The notes under the pieces: generated by a model
What the model saw: the letters and a program-made list of their open reading frames with translations, nothing else
The model's database searches: none
What the model was told of the DNA's origin: nothing
NCBI GenBank assembly: GCA_001310455.1
Contig: BAXG01000006.1
Location: 1 to 64,000, forward strand
Source: Photobacterium sp. JCM 19050
GTDB lineage: Bacteria > Pseudomonadota > Gammaproteobacteria > Enterobacterales > Vibrionaceae
Reading direction: 5' to 3'
Length of the DNA stretch: 64,000 bases
Shown: positions 40,830-54,500 of the stretch, one piece after another
Layout: every line of letters starts with the position of its first letter
Numbering within the stretch: position 1 is the stretch's first letter
Made by a program: the position numbers and the translations under genes

Positions 40830-43800
40830 ATGAACCGTGAATATTCTGACCGTTTTTCGCAGGAAAATACCGGAAATGGCGCTGACTCCTTTGGTGAGGG
40901 CGTCTCTATTTCTGGCGTATCTGGTGGGCATTCGGAAGGTGCGTTGTCGGTTCCGCAAACGTTACCGGGTGTAGAGCTTCCGAAAGGGGGCGGTGCGCTA
41001 CGTTCGATTGATGAATCTTTCCAGGTAAACCCGGTGAACGGTGCGAATACGTCGCAAATTCGTCTCCCTGTCACGCCAGCAAGAAATGGTTTTTCACCAG
41101 CGTTGGCGCTGTCTTACAACAGCGGCGGTGGTCAGGGAGCTTTTGGCCTTGGTTGGAATGTCACGACGCAGGCGATAGTCAGAAGCACGACAAGAAAACT
41201 CCCAGAGTATGAAAATGACGATGCGTTTTCCCTTGGCGGCGAAGAGCTTGTTCCTGAACTGATTGAGTCAGGAGGCCATTGGCAGCGTCGGGAGCGAGAG
41301 ACCGCAGATCATGTCGTCAGGTATTTCCGACCTCGGACAGAAGGCAGTTGGCAACGCATTGAGCAGTGGCAAGACAAGGTATCTGGCCTGATTCACTGGC
41401 GCACCATCAGTGCCTCCAATGTGATTTCCGTATTCGGCCCTACGCCTGAATCCCGGTTAGCAGATCCGGCCAATCCGGCCCGTGTGTTCCAGTGGATGCT
41501 CTCACATACCTATGATGATCGCGGAAACCTGGTGGTTTACCGGTACAAACACGAAGATTTTTTGGGTATGCCTGATACGCTCTGGGAACGTAATCGGGGC
41601 GCCGAAAACTGCACCAATATCTATTTAAAGCGTGTGTTTTATGGCAACCAAACGCCTTTCCGAACCGGAGATTTGCTGCCGGATGACAATGATTTCCTGT
41701 TCGAAAATGTGTTTGATTTTGGCGAACACGAAATAGACCAACCTGCGCCGGACGAAGTTCATTTCTGGCCGGTACGCGATGACCCATTTTCCACCTACAG
41801 AGCTGGTTTTGAAATCCGGACTTACCGGCTTTGCCGCCGGGTTTTATTGTTCCACCGCTTCAACGAATTGCCAGTAAACCCCTGCCTTGTCAGCGCGACA
41901 GAACTGACCTACCACTCCTTTCCGGGAAGAGAGCAAAACGACAACGATATTCCGGGAATGAGTTTTTTAAAGTCAGTGACTCAACGTGGCTATCTTTTTG
42001 ATGAAGCCGCAGGTGCATACAAGAGCAAAACCCTGCCAACTGTCAGCTATTTTTACCAGCCACACAACTGGAACACGGATATTCAGACTGCAAACGACTC
42101 AGACAACTTACCGCAGGGCGTCATGCCGCCTCGATATCGCTGGGTTGATTTGTTTGGTGAGGGACTTGCCGGGGTATTAAGTGAGCAGGGTGGTCGTTGG
42201 CTTTACAAACGGAGTGAAGGGAACGGAAAGTTCAGCCGGTTGTCACATTGCCGGAGAAACCATCGCTGACCGGGCTCAATACCGGTGCGTTGCGTTTGCA
42301 GCCGCTCACTGCCAGCGGGCGACCGCATTTGGTCAGCCACGCCCCCGATTTTCCGGGGTACTTTCGGTTAGAAGAAAATAACCAGTGGTCTTCTTTCACT
42401 CCTTTTGAATCCTTTCCTGGTGCATTGGGTGAACAGAACCCGGATTCACGTGTTATTGACCTGACCGGGGACGGAAAACCCGATCTGGTCATGAGCGGTG
42501 ACACTTTCTTCCAGTGGCACCCTTCAGAAGGTGAACAGGGCTTTGGAGAGCGTCGCCTGATCACCCACGCACTGGATGAACAGGAAGGTCCAAGGTGTGT
42601 TTTCTCTGACCGTGAACAGGTGATCTTTCTTGCCGACATGAGTGGCGACGGCCTGACGGATATTGTGCGAATCCGCAACCGAAATGTTTGTTACTGGGCG
42701 AATCTGGGGTATGGCCGGTTCAGCCGCATGGTGACTCTGGCAAATGCGCCGGAATTTGCGCCGGATGACGTGTTTGAGCCTGACCGGATTCGTATCTCTG
42801 ACGTTGATGGCACCGGACCTGCGGATTTGCTGTATGTCGACAATGGCGAAGTGCGTTGCTGGTTCAACTTGTCCGGCAACCGCTTCAGTGATGTTCGGAC
42901 AGTTTCGATACCGGTTTTCAACAATGAATGCCACCTAGAAGTGGCAGATTTCCTGGGTAACGGAACCGCTTGCTTGGTCTGGTCTTCGGCATTGGAAGCC
43001 GAAAAAGGCTCACCGCTTCGCTATGTCGACCTGATGGCCGGAAAAAAGCCACACCTGATGATTGCTATGGAAAATGGCTCGGGCCGGACGGTCAGCTGGC
43101 AATACGGCACCTCAACCCGGTTTTACCTTGAAGACCAGCTTGCCGGGAAACCCTGGGCGACTAAGGTGCCGTTTCCTGTCCATGTAGTGACCGACACAGA
43201 AGTGGTCGACGAAATCCGCAATACACGTTTTGTCAGCAGCTATCGCTACCACCACGGTTACTTTGATGCGCGTGACCGGGAATTTCGCGGGTTCGGTAAA
43301 GTCGAGCAAATCGATACCGAAAACTACACGTCATTCAGCCGGGAGCCTGCCGGAAATGTGCTGGAAGAGGCCCACCACCAGCCCCCGGTGCGCACCGTCA
43401 GTTGGTTCCATACCGGCGCACCGCCTTCGCTGGTGGATCTGCAAAGCCGCTACCGGGATGAATACTTCGAAAATACCGCCGTACCGGAATACCACCCAGA
43501 AACGGCTTCATTGCCGGGAGAACTATCTTCTAATGAGTGGCTGGATGTCTGGCGGGCGATGCGGGGAGCCTTGTTAAGGCAGGAAATCTATGCCGATGAC
43601 GGGACTGAGCTGGCGGGCAACCCATACCGGGTGAACGAGTCCTGCTTTCAATTAAAGCGCATCCAGCCGGAGCAAATCGGGGAAGATGAAAACCGGGGCG
43701 ATGACATAAAACACCCGGCGGTTTTCCAGCGACTAAGCCGGGAGTCCATTGGCTGGCACTATGACCGGAACCCCGACGATCCGCGAATCAGCCATGCCAT

Positions 43801-46800
43801 GACACTGCAAAGTGATGACAGGGGTTTCCCATTGCTTGGCGCAACAGTGGCTTACCCCCGAGCTCAACGGCCTGATGGCATTCCCGATACCCTGTGGCAA
43901 CGGCAAAACCGCACCCATATTTCCCTTTCTCAGGCGCTGTATACCGACGACATCGACACTGACGATGCTTTCCGTTTGCGAGAGCCTTTTGAGCAGAAAT
44001 CCTTTCAGCTGAACGGGTTGCTACCTGAAAGCAGCTTCTTCACCTTGGGTGAGATTGAACAGGCTTTCCTTGCTGCGCCGGATTTGGCCTTTGAGGTGGA
44101 ATCTGACGCAGCCTCAGCAAGCGTCTGCTTTCCCACAGCCGGGTGTATTTCCGTTCAGATAACCTCGCTGCGCAGCTTCCTCTCGGTCAGCGCGAATCTC
44201 TCGGACTGGTATTCCGGGGGATGCAACTGGCGATGACACCGGGGCTGGTGGCGCTTCGCTATGGCAGCAAAGTCTCCACCCAGATGTTGGAGCAGGCCGG
44301 ATATATCCACAGTGAGGGGGATGCCAATTGGTGGATTCCTTCCGGGACATCCCGGTTCGGGGTGGGGGCCGCAAACCGTTTTTACCTGCCTGACGGCGCG
44401 GTTGATGCTCTGGGTGTGGTGTCCCTTGTCCGTTACGACCCTTATCTGCTGAGGGTTATCGAAAATGAAAATGCCCTTGGAATGGTGGTAACCGCCGAGC
44501 TGGATTACCGAACCCTGACACCGTGGCAGATCACTGACGCCAACATGAATCGGACAGCCGTCGAAACCGACGAGTTGGGTCTGGTGGTTAAAATGGCGGT
44601 GATGGGCAAAGCCGGTGAAAACGAAGGCGACACCCTTGATAGCCCGACTCAGCGCATTGAATACGATCTGCACCGCTGGCAGGCAACCGGCGAACCCAAT
44701 TTCACCCATGTATTTAACCGGGAAACCCATGAGGCTGATCTGGCCGATGGTGAAGAGACACGCTGGCAGGAACAGTATGTTTACTTCGACGGCAGCGGTG
44801 AGCCGGTTATGGTCAAATCCCAGGCAGGCCCGGGTGATGCCCTTCGCTGGAACGAAGCTGAGAACCGGCTTGAATCTGTGCATACCGATACCCGGTGGGT
44901 TGGAAACGGCCGGGTAGTCGTGAACAACAAAGGCTGGCCGGTTAAGTCCTTTGAGCCCTATTTCAGCCTGAACCCCGAATACGAAACCGAAGCTGCGTTG
45001 GTGGAAATCGGTACGCCGGCAGTACGGCACTACGACCCCGTAGGCAGGTCAATTCGGACCGATTTCCCGGACGGCACTTTTTCACGCACCGAACACGGCA
45101 GTTGGCAAAGCGCCGGCTGGGACCAGAATGACACCGTGCTGGAAAGTGACTGGTATCAGGGGTTAGGCAGCCCGGATCCGGATGCGCCGATCCCGGCAGA
45201 TGCGGATAAACGGGTGGCCTGGCTGGTTGCGCAACATGCCAACACACCGGCAGTCGCTCACTCGGATGTGCTCGGCAGACCGGCATTGTCGGTGGCAGAC
45301 CTTGGTAACGGAAACACCACGTCCATACGCAGCGAAACCGATGATGCGGGGCGGCATATCCGGCTGTTTGACCAACTCGGGCGGGAAGTCTCATTCGGTG
45401 CGTCCAATTTTGTTGGTGGAGTGATGTATGCCAACACCGCAGAAAAGGGCGAACGTTGGATACTCCCCGATATCGGTGGCCGGATGTTCCGGATCTGGGA
45501 CAGTCAGGGCCGCATTTACTCCATGACCCACGATGCCTGCACAGACCGGTTTCATCAGTGATGACCGAAGGCGGGCAGAGCCGGGTTATCAGCCATACCG
45601 TCTATGGAGACAGTCTGCCGGATGCAGTTGCCCGAAACCTGGTCGGGGTGGTGCACCAGATATACGATCAGGCCGGAGTGACCAAGGTGATGCGGGCCAG
45701 GTTCAGTGGTCAGGCGCTGGAGGCCCAGCGAAGACTGACTCGCAGCTTTCAGGGCATCATGGACTGGAGCGTCCTGACGCCGCATTCCCTTGTCGCAGAT
45801 ATTGAAGCGGCGGCAGAGCCGCTTCTCGAAGCCGAAGCCTTTACCACCCGTGGTGAATACGATGCCATCGGGCGGGTAACATCCAGCACGCTCAGTGACG
45901 GCACCATTGTCACAACCGGCTTTGATGAGGGCGGGCTTATCCAGCATTTGGACGCGCAGGTGCGCGGGGCCGGAGCGGTTAAACGATACCTGAATGGCCA
46001 GAGTTACAACGCTCGGGGTGAACGGGAGTTTGTGCGTTACGGGAACGGTCTTTTTTGCGAATTCGGTTATGACCCGTTGACCCACCGGCTGGTGTCGCAA
46101 ACGGCCAGAAAAAGTGATACCGACCCGCTTTCAGCGTCCGTGCAACGTCTGGTTTACCGGTACGACCCGGTCGGGAACCTGATGGAATCCCGGGATCTGG
46201 CCCAGCAGACCCATTACTTTGATAACGCCGTTGTCGAGCCGCTGTCCCGCTACCGGTATGACGCCCTATACCAGTTGGTTGAGGCAACCGGAAGAGAACA
46301 TGCCGGTGCCGGATGGGACAGCCAGCCGGATTCCGGTGGCAGGGGGTTCTCGCCACTGCCCCATGGCAATGACAGCCAGGCCGTCAGGAATTTCACCGAG
46401 AGCTACCAATATGATGTAGTCGGAAACATTCAGCAGATTTCCCACCATACCGCCACGCCACAAGGGCGCTGGACACGGCGGTATCGTTATGAATACGAAC
46501 TGGACATTGCCAACCGGACCAACCGGCTGCATTCCACCAGCCTGCCGGGGGATGCGGACGGCGGGCCTTACAGCGCGGTTTATGCCCATGACAGTGTTGG
46601 AAATATCACGGCGATGCCGGGTCTGTCGCAGCTAGATTGGAATTTTGCCGATCAGCTCACCAGTGTAGACCTAGGGGGCGGGGGGCTGGCATTTTTTGTC
46701 TACGGCATCAGTGGCCGCAGGAGGCGGAAAGTGTTGGAGCGTCCGGGGGGTAGCCGGACCGAAAGAATCTACCTGGGTGCCAATGAGATCTACCGGGAGC

Positions 46801-48521
46801 GCAATGCCAACGGTGACATCACATTGGAGCGTTGGACGCTGCATATCAGCGATGGCACCGGGCGAATCGTCCAGATTGACACCAAAACCATCGACACAGC
46901 CAACAGCGATCCCGTCAATCCCCTTAACGAAAACCTCGAGCGCTATTCCCTTGGCAACCTGACCGGCAGTGCCACAGTAGAGCTGGATAAAAACGGTGAA
47001 GTGATCTCATACGAGGAATATCACCCGTTTGGCACGTCAGCTTACCGGAGCAGCAAACCGGGTACAGATCTCAGCCTCAAGCGTTATCGCTTCTGCGGAA
47101 AAGAACGGGATGCAGAAACCGGGCTCTATTATTCCGGTGCCAGATACCTGATTGGCTGGCTGGGGCGCTGGCTGAGCAGCGACCCTGCCGGTCTCGTAGA
47201 TGGCCTTAATACTTTCGCGTATTCCCGCAACAATCCGGTGGGGCGAACAGACCCCTCGGGAACCCAGTCGCAGCGGGTGGTTGTGGAAATGGAAGTGACT
47301 GGCGAGGAATCTTTCCAGGACTTGAAAAATGTGGCTGTCCCGGAAGGGTGGCAATGGAATCCGGATATTACGGCACAGAACTACCGGCAATATTGGGATG
47401 GTCAGTACTGGAATGTCTGGGTGCCTGTCACGGAATCGCCTCCGGAACCTGAACCACCGCCGCCGGATCCCCCGGATGAACCGGTAGAAGACGATCCCAG
47501 CCCGGTGACCACAACCAATGCGGCGAGGACGACTCAGGCAGTTATCCGGACGCGGCAACCCACACTGTCCAGTGGGCAGCCGGCACCTGGCAACCTGCAT
47601 CTCTATTCCGGCACGACGGGTAACACCGAAGCAATGGCGGCAGCTGCCACCGGTGAAAACTATTACCTGCGGGATACCCCCCATTACCAGAATGCTCTCA
47701 ACGATGTGGCAGATATTGAGGCGCGACTCGGTAGGCCGCTGACACCGTCGGATTACCACCTTGAGCGTCCTGTCTGGGATGCCCATTCACGGGCGCTGAC
47801 ACAGGAAGCCACCCTTGCCGGGCGGGGTGTGGAATCCCACGGGTTACCGACATACCAAGCAGAAACGGGTCGTCCGGCATCTGGCACGACCCAGGTGATG
47901 GAAGAAATACCGACTGCGCTTCGTTACGGCTCGCTCAATGCAGTGTTGGGCTTTGCCAGTGGGGGATTGACGATTTACACCGGCAGCCAGATGGACAATC
48001 CGGTAATGCAGGGAGTGGGTTATGTGGCCGGAGCCGGGGAAATTGCCGGTACCGCCCGTTATGTACAGGGCATGTACCAGCTTTATACCTGGACGCCGGG
48101 CAGTGCAGCTACCATGGCCGGTGGCGCAGCGTTGGCGCGTTATTCCGGCGGGCTGGGGCTAATCGTAATGTCCGGCTATACCGGTGCCGTGCACATGGCA
48201 ACGGGTGAATACGGCCTGCTGGTCAGTGATGCCGCGGGTTATGTCGGCGGTACGGCGATGCTGGCGGGTTCGATGCCGGTCGCTGCCATAGCCGGAGGCG
48301 TGGCAGTGACCAACGTGTTGGGTGATTACGTGGAACGAAAAGTCACACCATCGCACGGGCGAACAGCAGGCGTTGCAGCCGGTACTGCATCGGGTGCAGC
48401 AGCCGGCGCAGCAATCGGTGCGGCAATTGGTGTTTGGGGATTCGGTGTGGGCGCAGCCCCTGCCGCTGCAGTGGGTGCTGTTGTCGGTGGAATTGCAGGG
48501 TTTATTGGCAGTTACTGGTAA
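40830..48521 (+). CDS. Natural TcB-TcC fusion subunit of a Tc (ABC) toxin (three frame breaks)
   Basis: About 2565 codons. TcB part (about 1-1570): SpvB domain (GANTSQIRLPVTPARNGFSP, GLGWNVTTQAIVRSTTRKLP), FG-GAP-like loops (DLTGDGKPDLVMSGD, DMSGDGLTDIVRIRN, DVDGTGPADLLYVDN) and middle TcdB domains (YHHGYFDARDREFRGFG). TcC part: YD repeats, then RHS core end with RFCGKERDAETGLYYSGARY and AYSRNNPVGRTDPSG, after which the toxin tip starts (about residue 2140). In Tc toxins B and C form the cocoon that holds the toxic peptide and is delivered by TcA. Frame breaks near 42237, 44107 and 45537, each one base lost. The join around TcB/TcC (THDALHRPVSSVM) shows no start codon or gap, so fusion is genuine once the frame is restored. 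Confidence 0.88.
47270..48521 (+). other. Variable C-terminal toxin region of the TcB-TcC fusion
   Basis: About 415 residues after the RHS core. First a short domain (WQWNPDITAQNYRQYWDGQY), then a Pro-rich linker (EPEPPPPDPPDEP), then NLHLYSGTTGNTEAMAAAAT and HYQNALNDVADIEARLGRPL, and finally about 200 Gly/Ala-rich hydrophobic residues (AALARYSGGLGLIVMSGYTG; GTASGAAAGAAIGAAIGVWG) ending GFIGSYW. The last part has GxxxG glycine-zipper repeats typical of membrane-inserting segments. I recognise no known TcC tip (not ADP-ribosyltransferase or deamidase by motif). Confidence 0.65.
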
Positions 48522-48544
48522 CAAAAGACGGGAGGGTCTTTACC

Positions 48545-51500
48545 ATGATACTGAGAAACAAGGTTATCCGGTTTGGTGAACAATCAGACAGTGTCCGCTT
48601 GTTGCACCGGGCGTTAACAGCGCTGGGTTATTCGATAGATGATGATGAGCAACGCGGAAATCGGGCTGGCGAAACGTCGCTGAAAGCCATACTGCAATTG
48701 CAGAAAACACATGGTATTGATCCTCGTTCCCCCCGGGAAACCGGTGGCTTGCTGTTGGATGCGAAAACCCGGGAGATTCTGGCCGATGCCTTACTCAAAA
48801 GGGGCTGACCAACCTTCGGAAGCGCTGCTGATAGAGGGGAAAGTGTCCGACCCGGAAAGGCGTCCGCTTAGTGGCCTGGATGTCACGGTTTATGCCATCA
48901 ACCTGCGTGGACTGGCGTTACTGGGTGAGGGGGTGGAGTTTATTGAAAAACTCGCCCCGGAAACCGGATTTCTCGCGGCGGGCGAAGGCGTCACTGACAG
49001 TGACGGCGCATACCGTGTTTCCATGCCGGACTGGCTGTTCGAAGACGGCGACCGCTTCGGCAATGAGCTTGTGGTGCTGGTTTCGGAGCAATCCGGTCAG
49101 CTCAACCGTGTGGTGGGCCGTACAGCGGTTATCCACGCCAATCGTTACCGCAAAACCGGTGTTATTGATCGCACTGATATCATGGCCACTCCCTCCCGGC
49201 CTGATACCGAATATGCCCGCCTTGCCCTTTCACTTGAACCTGAAATCAAAGAATCCGGTATCCGTCTCGGGCAGCTTTCCGGTAAGTCCGAGCAGCTGGA
49301 GTTTATTGCGAGCAAATCCGGTGCAGACCGTGCTGCCGTTCAAGCCGCTGCCGATGTGGATGCGTTTGCTGCCAACTGGCCCGATGAAGACAGAGAAGTG
49401 TTGTACGGCATGGTTCGCGCCGGTCTTCAGCTTGAGCCGGATAAGGTGGGTAAACAATCCGATGAACGTCTGAAAACTCTGTTGCGGGAAGCCGTGGACT
49501 ACAAGCTGATTCAACGACACGACGATCTGGATCTCGACAAGCTTTCCGGCCGGCTGCAGAAAACTGCCGTGACGGCCCAGTTGGATATGAAGCATCCCAA
49601 ATTGGGCGGAAACCTCGACAGCTTTTTGTCTGCCGCGCTGCCTGAAAAGCGGGAGCGCGTTGAATTTATGGTTGCCGTTAACCGGTTTGACGGTAAAGAC
49701 GGCGAGGAGTTCTGGCACAAATACCTGCCACGCCAGCCGGCTTTCAGAGACCGGCCCGATCTGGTGAAAAACCTGCTGGTTACCCAGCAATTGACCCTGC
49801 TGACCGGTAACCATCCGCCCTTGGTGAAATTGCTGCAAGGCGAAATGGGTATTACGAGCATTGCCAAATTGATAGAGCTGGACAGCGACCACTGGCAAAG
49901 GCTTATCAAGCAATCCGGTGTGCCGGAAGCGGTACAGGGCAAAAACGAAAAAGAGCGTGCGATTCGCTATCTGACCTCGATTGAGCAGTTATTGGATGCC
50001 TCTTTTCCCGGAATGCGCATCGCCGGAGATATTCTGAAAGGCGGCTTCAAATTTGGTGATTCCGTCGTGGCGAAAACGGCGGTGATGGTGCTTTCCAAAG
50101 AAGACCGGGATCTGAGCGCAATCAATATCGACAGCCTTGAACGGGAAATTGAAGATCTCGCCGGCGACAAAGCCATGGTCGCGACCCGAGAGCTCAAACG
50201 TATCCAGCGTCTTTATCAGGCAAGCCCGGACAGAAAATCACTTGCCGTCATGTTTAATGCCGGGTTGGGTTCATCCCATGAAATTGCAGCCATTCCTCAA
50301 AAGTCCTTTGTGAAATCTTATGGGGGGCAGGTTGGCGGTGAGAAAGTGGCTTACGCCATCCACCAGCGGGCGAGCTATGTAAGCGCCCGGGCAGAAATGG
50401 CTGCGATGCACATTCTCGAATACACCGATTTTATTGCGCCCGGTGTTGTCCTTAAAAACCCGAATATTGGCAAGGTGCTTTCAGATCGTTTGCCCAACTA
50501 TGCGAGCCTGTTTGGCAGCCCGGATATCTGCCAGTGCAAACATTGCAGCTCGGTTTACAGCCCGTCGGCGTATTTTGTCGATCTGATGCGCTTTCTGAAA
50601 AACAGCGCAACAAACGACAATGGGGAATCCCCGCTGGACATGCTCAGCAAGCGACGTCCGGATCTGGGCCATATGCTACTGACATGCGAGAACACCCACA
50701 CCCTGATCCCTTATGTGGATCTGGTAAATGAAATCATGGAGTACTTTACCGTCCATGACAGCTTAGCCGGGTTTACCGGCTACGACACCGGCGATACCGA
50801 AGCCGAGGCATTGCAGGCCAACCCGCAAAATACCGACCCAGCAGCCTACCGGATTCTCTCTCAGGAAGTGTATCCGTTCGGCCTTCCTTATCATCAGCCC
50901 TGGATGTCATCCGTTCGTTCAGCAAAAAACTCAGTACCAGCCGGCTGGCTATCATGAAAGCGGTCAACCCGGAGCCGGACGCGATTGAACAGAGAGCGAT
51001 GGATGCAGAGCAGTTGGGGCTCTCCGAGGCACATTATTCGATCCTGACAGGTGAACAGTTTGATGGCTCAGCGTCAGTCCGGCCGGTACATGAATTCTAT
51101 GGCTACGGCGCAGCAGGCTCACTGGAAAACCTCAGCAATGTGCGTGAACTGATGGCACGAAGCGGCGTTTCTTACGAAGAGCTGGTGTCGCTGGTGGAAA
51201 CCCGCTTCCTTAACCCCGGCCAATATGCCCTGAATTTCCTGGATGCAGTGTTTACCGGTTCGAGCCTGTCCGGGCAGGAGCTCTATGACAGATTGGCGCT
51301 GATTGAGGCTGGAAACCTGCAAAGCAGCAATGACCATGAAATCAGCCAGGCGCTCAGTGACTACAGTACCGCAACGGGTACGCTGATTACCCCTCCGGAA
51401 TTTGATATCTGGGTGGCGGCATTCTTCAGCGATTTTCAGGGCGTGGTCACGCTGTACGAGCCGGAATCCCGGTGCGATTTGGATTCAACCTCACTGAGAA

Positions 51501-54500
51501 CCATGGAAAGCCTTTATGCCGGGGGCGGTACATCCGGCATCCCGGAGGCGTTCTGGTCGCGCTATCACCGGTTTGTCCGGCTTTGGCGGATACTGGGCTG
51601 GACGGCGCATGAGCTGGATTTGATGCTCAGTTCGCTGGGTTATGCCGATATCACATCCGAAACCCTCGAAGATCTCGCCGCTGTGCTTGAGCTTTCCCAG
51701 GAAAGCAAACTGGAACATAACAAACTGGCGACGTTCTGGGGTGACATTGATACTCAAGGTGAGAAACACTTGTACGGAAAGCTCTTTCTCAACCGGGGAG
51801 CGCAGGGTATTGATGATGCGTTTCAGCCGGACGGGTGGGGCAATTACCTTACCAGCAATACAACGTTGCTGGCAGACCATGAATCCGCCATTCTTGCGGC
51901 GTTTCGAATTAGCGCTGACGACCTTGATCTTATCCTTGCCAGTGCAGAAGTCATTGAAGGCGGGGTAAGGCGACCTATTGATTTCGCAGTTGATACGCTG
52001 GACATGCCGAACCTCAGCACCCTCTATCGGTTTGTCACCTTTGCAAAATCACTGAAACTCAAGATTGTGGATTTGGTGCGTCTGATTGATCTTTTCGAAA
52101 CCTACCCATTCAGTACCTGGGATCGCGATGCCGGTGTGTATAACAACGTTGACCCAGCAGTGACGTTGCAGTTTTTCCATACCTGCAAAGATGTGATGGA
52201 CTCCGGCTTTAAGAGCTCAACGCTTGAATACATTGTCGACGGGGTGATTGATGAATCGTCCACAGTCGCGCTTGATGGCAGCGGGGCGCTGGATGCTCTC
52301 ACCAACCTGCGCGCGGTGTACAACAGCATTGAAAATGATCATCCGGATGTGCTGGAAGAGCCGACCGTCACCGCGGTCCGGGACAAACTGACCCTGACAT
52401 TCGGCGCGGAAGCCGTGGGGGAACTGCTGGAAATTGCAGAGGGCACCGTGTGCATGAAGCGTTGGCAGACGCCAACCTTGATGTTGTTATTCCGGATAAC
52501 CTGACCGAACGTTACAGCTATACCAAAGGCAGCGGCAGGTTGGTGTGTGTCGGGGTGATGAGCGACGATGACCGGGCTGTATTGAAAGGCTTACCGAACA
52601 CTAACGCCAGCTTCGCCGAAGCAGTAGATGCGCTTTACGCCCTGCCGGAATCGGTGATTGCTGATAACTTCGACGGCGTGTTTACAGACCTGCCGCTTGC
52701 CAATGCGTTGTTGCTGGACCACCCGGCTCAGGCCGAGCCATTGGAACTCGTCGATAAGCTTGAATTTATCTACCAGCAGTTTATCCCGATTATCAAAGAT
52801 AAATTGCGCAGCGAGGCTCTGACGCAGGAAGTGGTGGCGTTGACCGGTGTCAGTGCGGAAATGGCAAACCTGCTGCTTGAACCGCATGTCGAGACTCTGC
52901 TCGATGCGTCGTCGGTGCAGGGTCTGTCTGCCTCCTACTTTACGGACAATGCCTGGGGTGCCATCGGCATTCTGGATGTTGATCCTGTGGTGGATTTTGA
53001 TTGGGAAGATGGTTCGCCGGACCCAGCAATTCCTGCCGCCGGATTCAGCGCACGCTGGCAGGCGATGCTGGCCCCCGGGGTGACCGGAGAGCACACACTG
53101 ATTGTGAATGTTCCTGACAGCGATGATGCCTTTTTCCTCTACCTGAACGATGAGCTGGTGGTTGATAAAACGTCCGGTGAAGCCATGACCAGCAAAGAGG
53201 TGGTGATTGAGCTCAATGCCACCGACCTTTACCTGCTCCGGCTCGACTACAGCCAGTCTGCGCAGAATGCCGGCATCAGCCTTGGTTGGAAAACCGCAGG
53301 CAGTGAACCCACTGTCATCCCGGCGTCTGCATTGTATCCGGAAGACGCTGCCACTGTGTTTGTGGATACCCTGGAAGTGATTTACCGGGCCGCCTTGTTT
53401 GCTGAGGGATTCGCGCTCAGCGAAAACGATGTTCAACACCTGATGGTGTATGGTGCAGACTTCGACGATATCGATCTGATGGCGCTGACGCCGGAAGACT
53501 GGGAACGGATTTATCACTACACCAGACTGCGTGACAAAACCCCGCAAAATCACGCCCTTCTGACCGACATTTTTGAAGCTGCCAGCAATGCAACTGCAGA
53601 CCTTGAAGACATCAAGGCGCTGGTGATTGATGCAACGGGCTGGGATGAAGTCGCCGTCGATTTTGCCGTTGACAGTATCTTTGGCCTGGATGTGGACGAT
53701 TTTGCCAATGCGGATATGCTCAGCCGGGTCGGCGATATAGTCGAACTGGTGCGCAAAACCGGCATCGCCGTTGATACGGTGGATGCCTGGGGCCAGCCGG
53801 AGTCGGATTTTGACTCGCTCAATGCCCTTGCCCAGGAGCTGAAAGATGCCGTCCGGGCGAAGTATAACGAAGAGGACTGGCTCTCCCTTGCCGGGGAAGT
53901 GAATGACGGTATCCGGGAACGGCAGAAGCAGGCGCTTATCCAGCACCTGCTCACCAAGCCTGCCATTAAGAGTTGGGGCGCAACCAATGCAGACGGGCTT
54001 TACGAGTACTTCCTGATAGACGTTCAGATGATGCCGTGCATGGATACCTCCCGGGTCGTGCAGGCCAGCGCCGCCATACAGCTGTTTGTCCAGCGGACAC
54101 TCCTGAACCTCGAAAGTGATGTCAATGGCGGCAATCAGCATGGCGTTGCACCGGGTGCCATTGACCGGGAACGCTGGGATTGGATGAAAAATTACCGGGT
54201 GTGGGAAGCAAACCGCAAAGTGTTCCTGTATCCGGAAAACTGGCTGGAGCCGGAATGGCGCATGGACCGGTCGGTATTCTTCAAGGATTTGGAATCCTAC
54301 CTTGCTCAGAACGATATTTCAGACCGCAACGTCGAAACCGCATTCCGCAATTACCTGTCCAGCCTTGCGATGGTTTCCCACCTTGATGTGGTGGCCTCCC
54401 ACGAGGAAAAATACAGCAGCGGCGAGCTGAAATACCTACACGTCTTTGCACGAACTCAGTCGCCGCCGCACCGCTATTTCTACCGGCGCTGGAATGAGTT

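Noticed and set aside
49230..49913. Long minus-strand frames inside the TcA and TcB-C genes (also 47037-47786 and 57204-57941)
   Set aside because: Codon-phase shadows in GC-richer coding DNA with no family features.
52591..54141. 516-codon minus-strand frame inside TcA
   Set aside because: It is a shadow of the TcA reading frame; the plus-strand protein has clear PA14 and TcA motifs.
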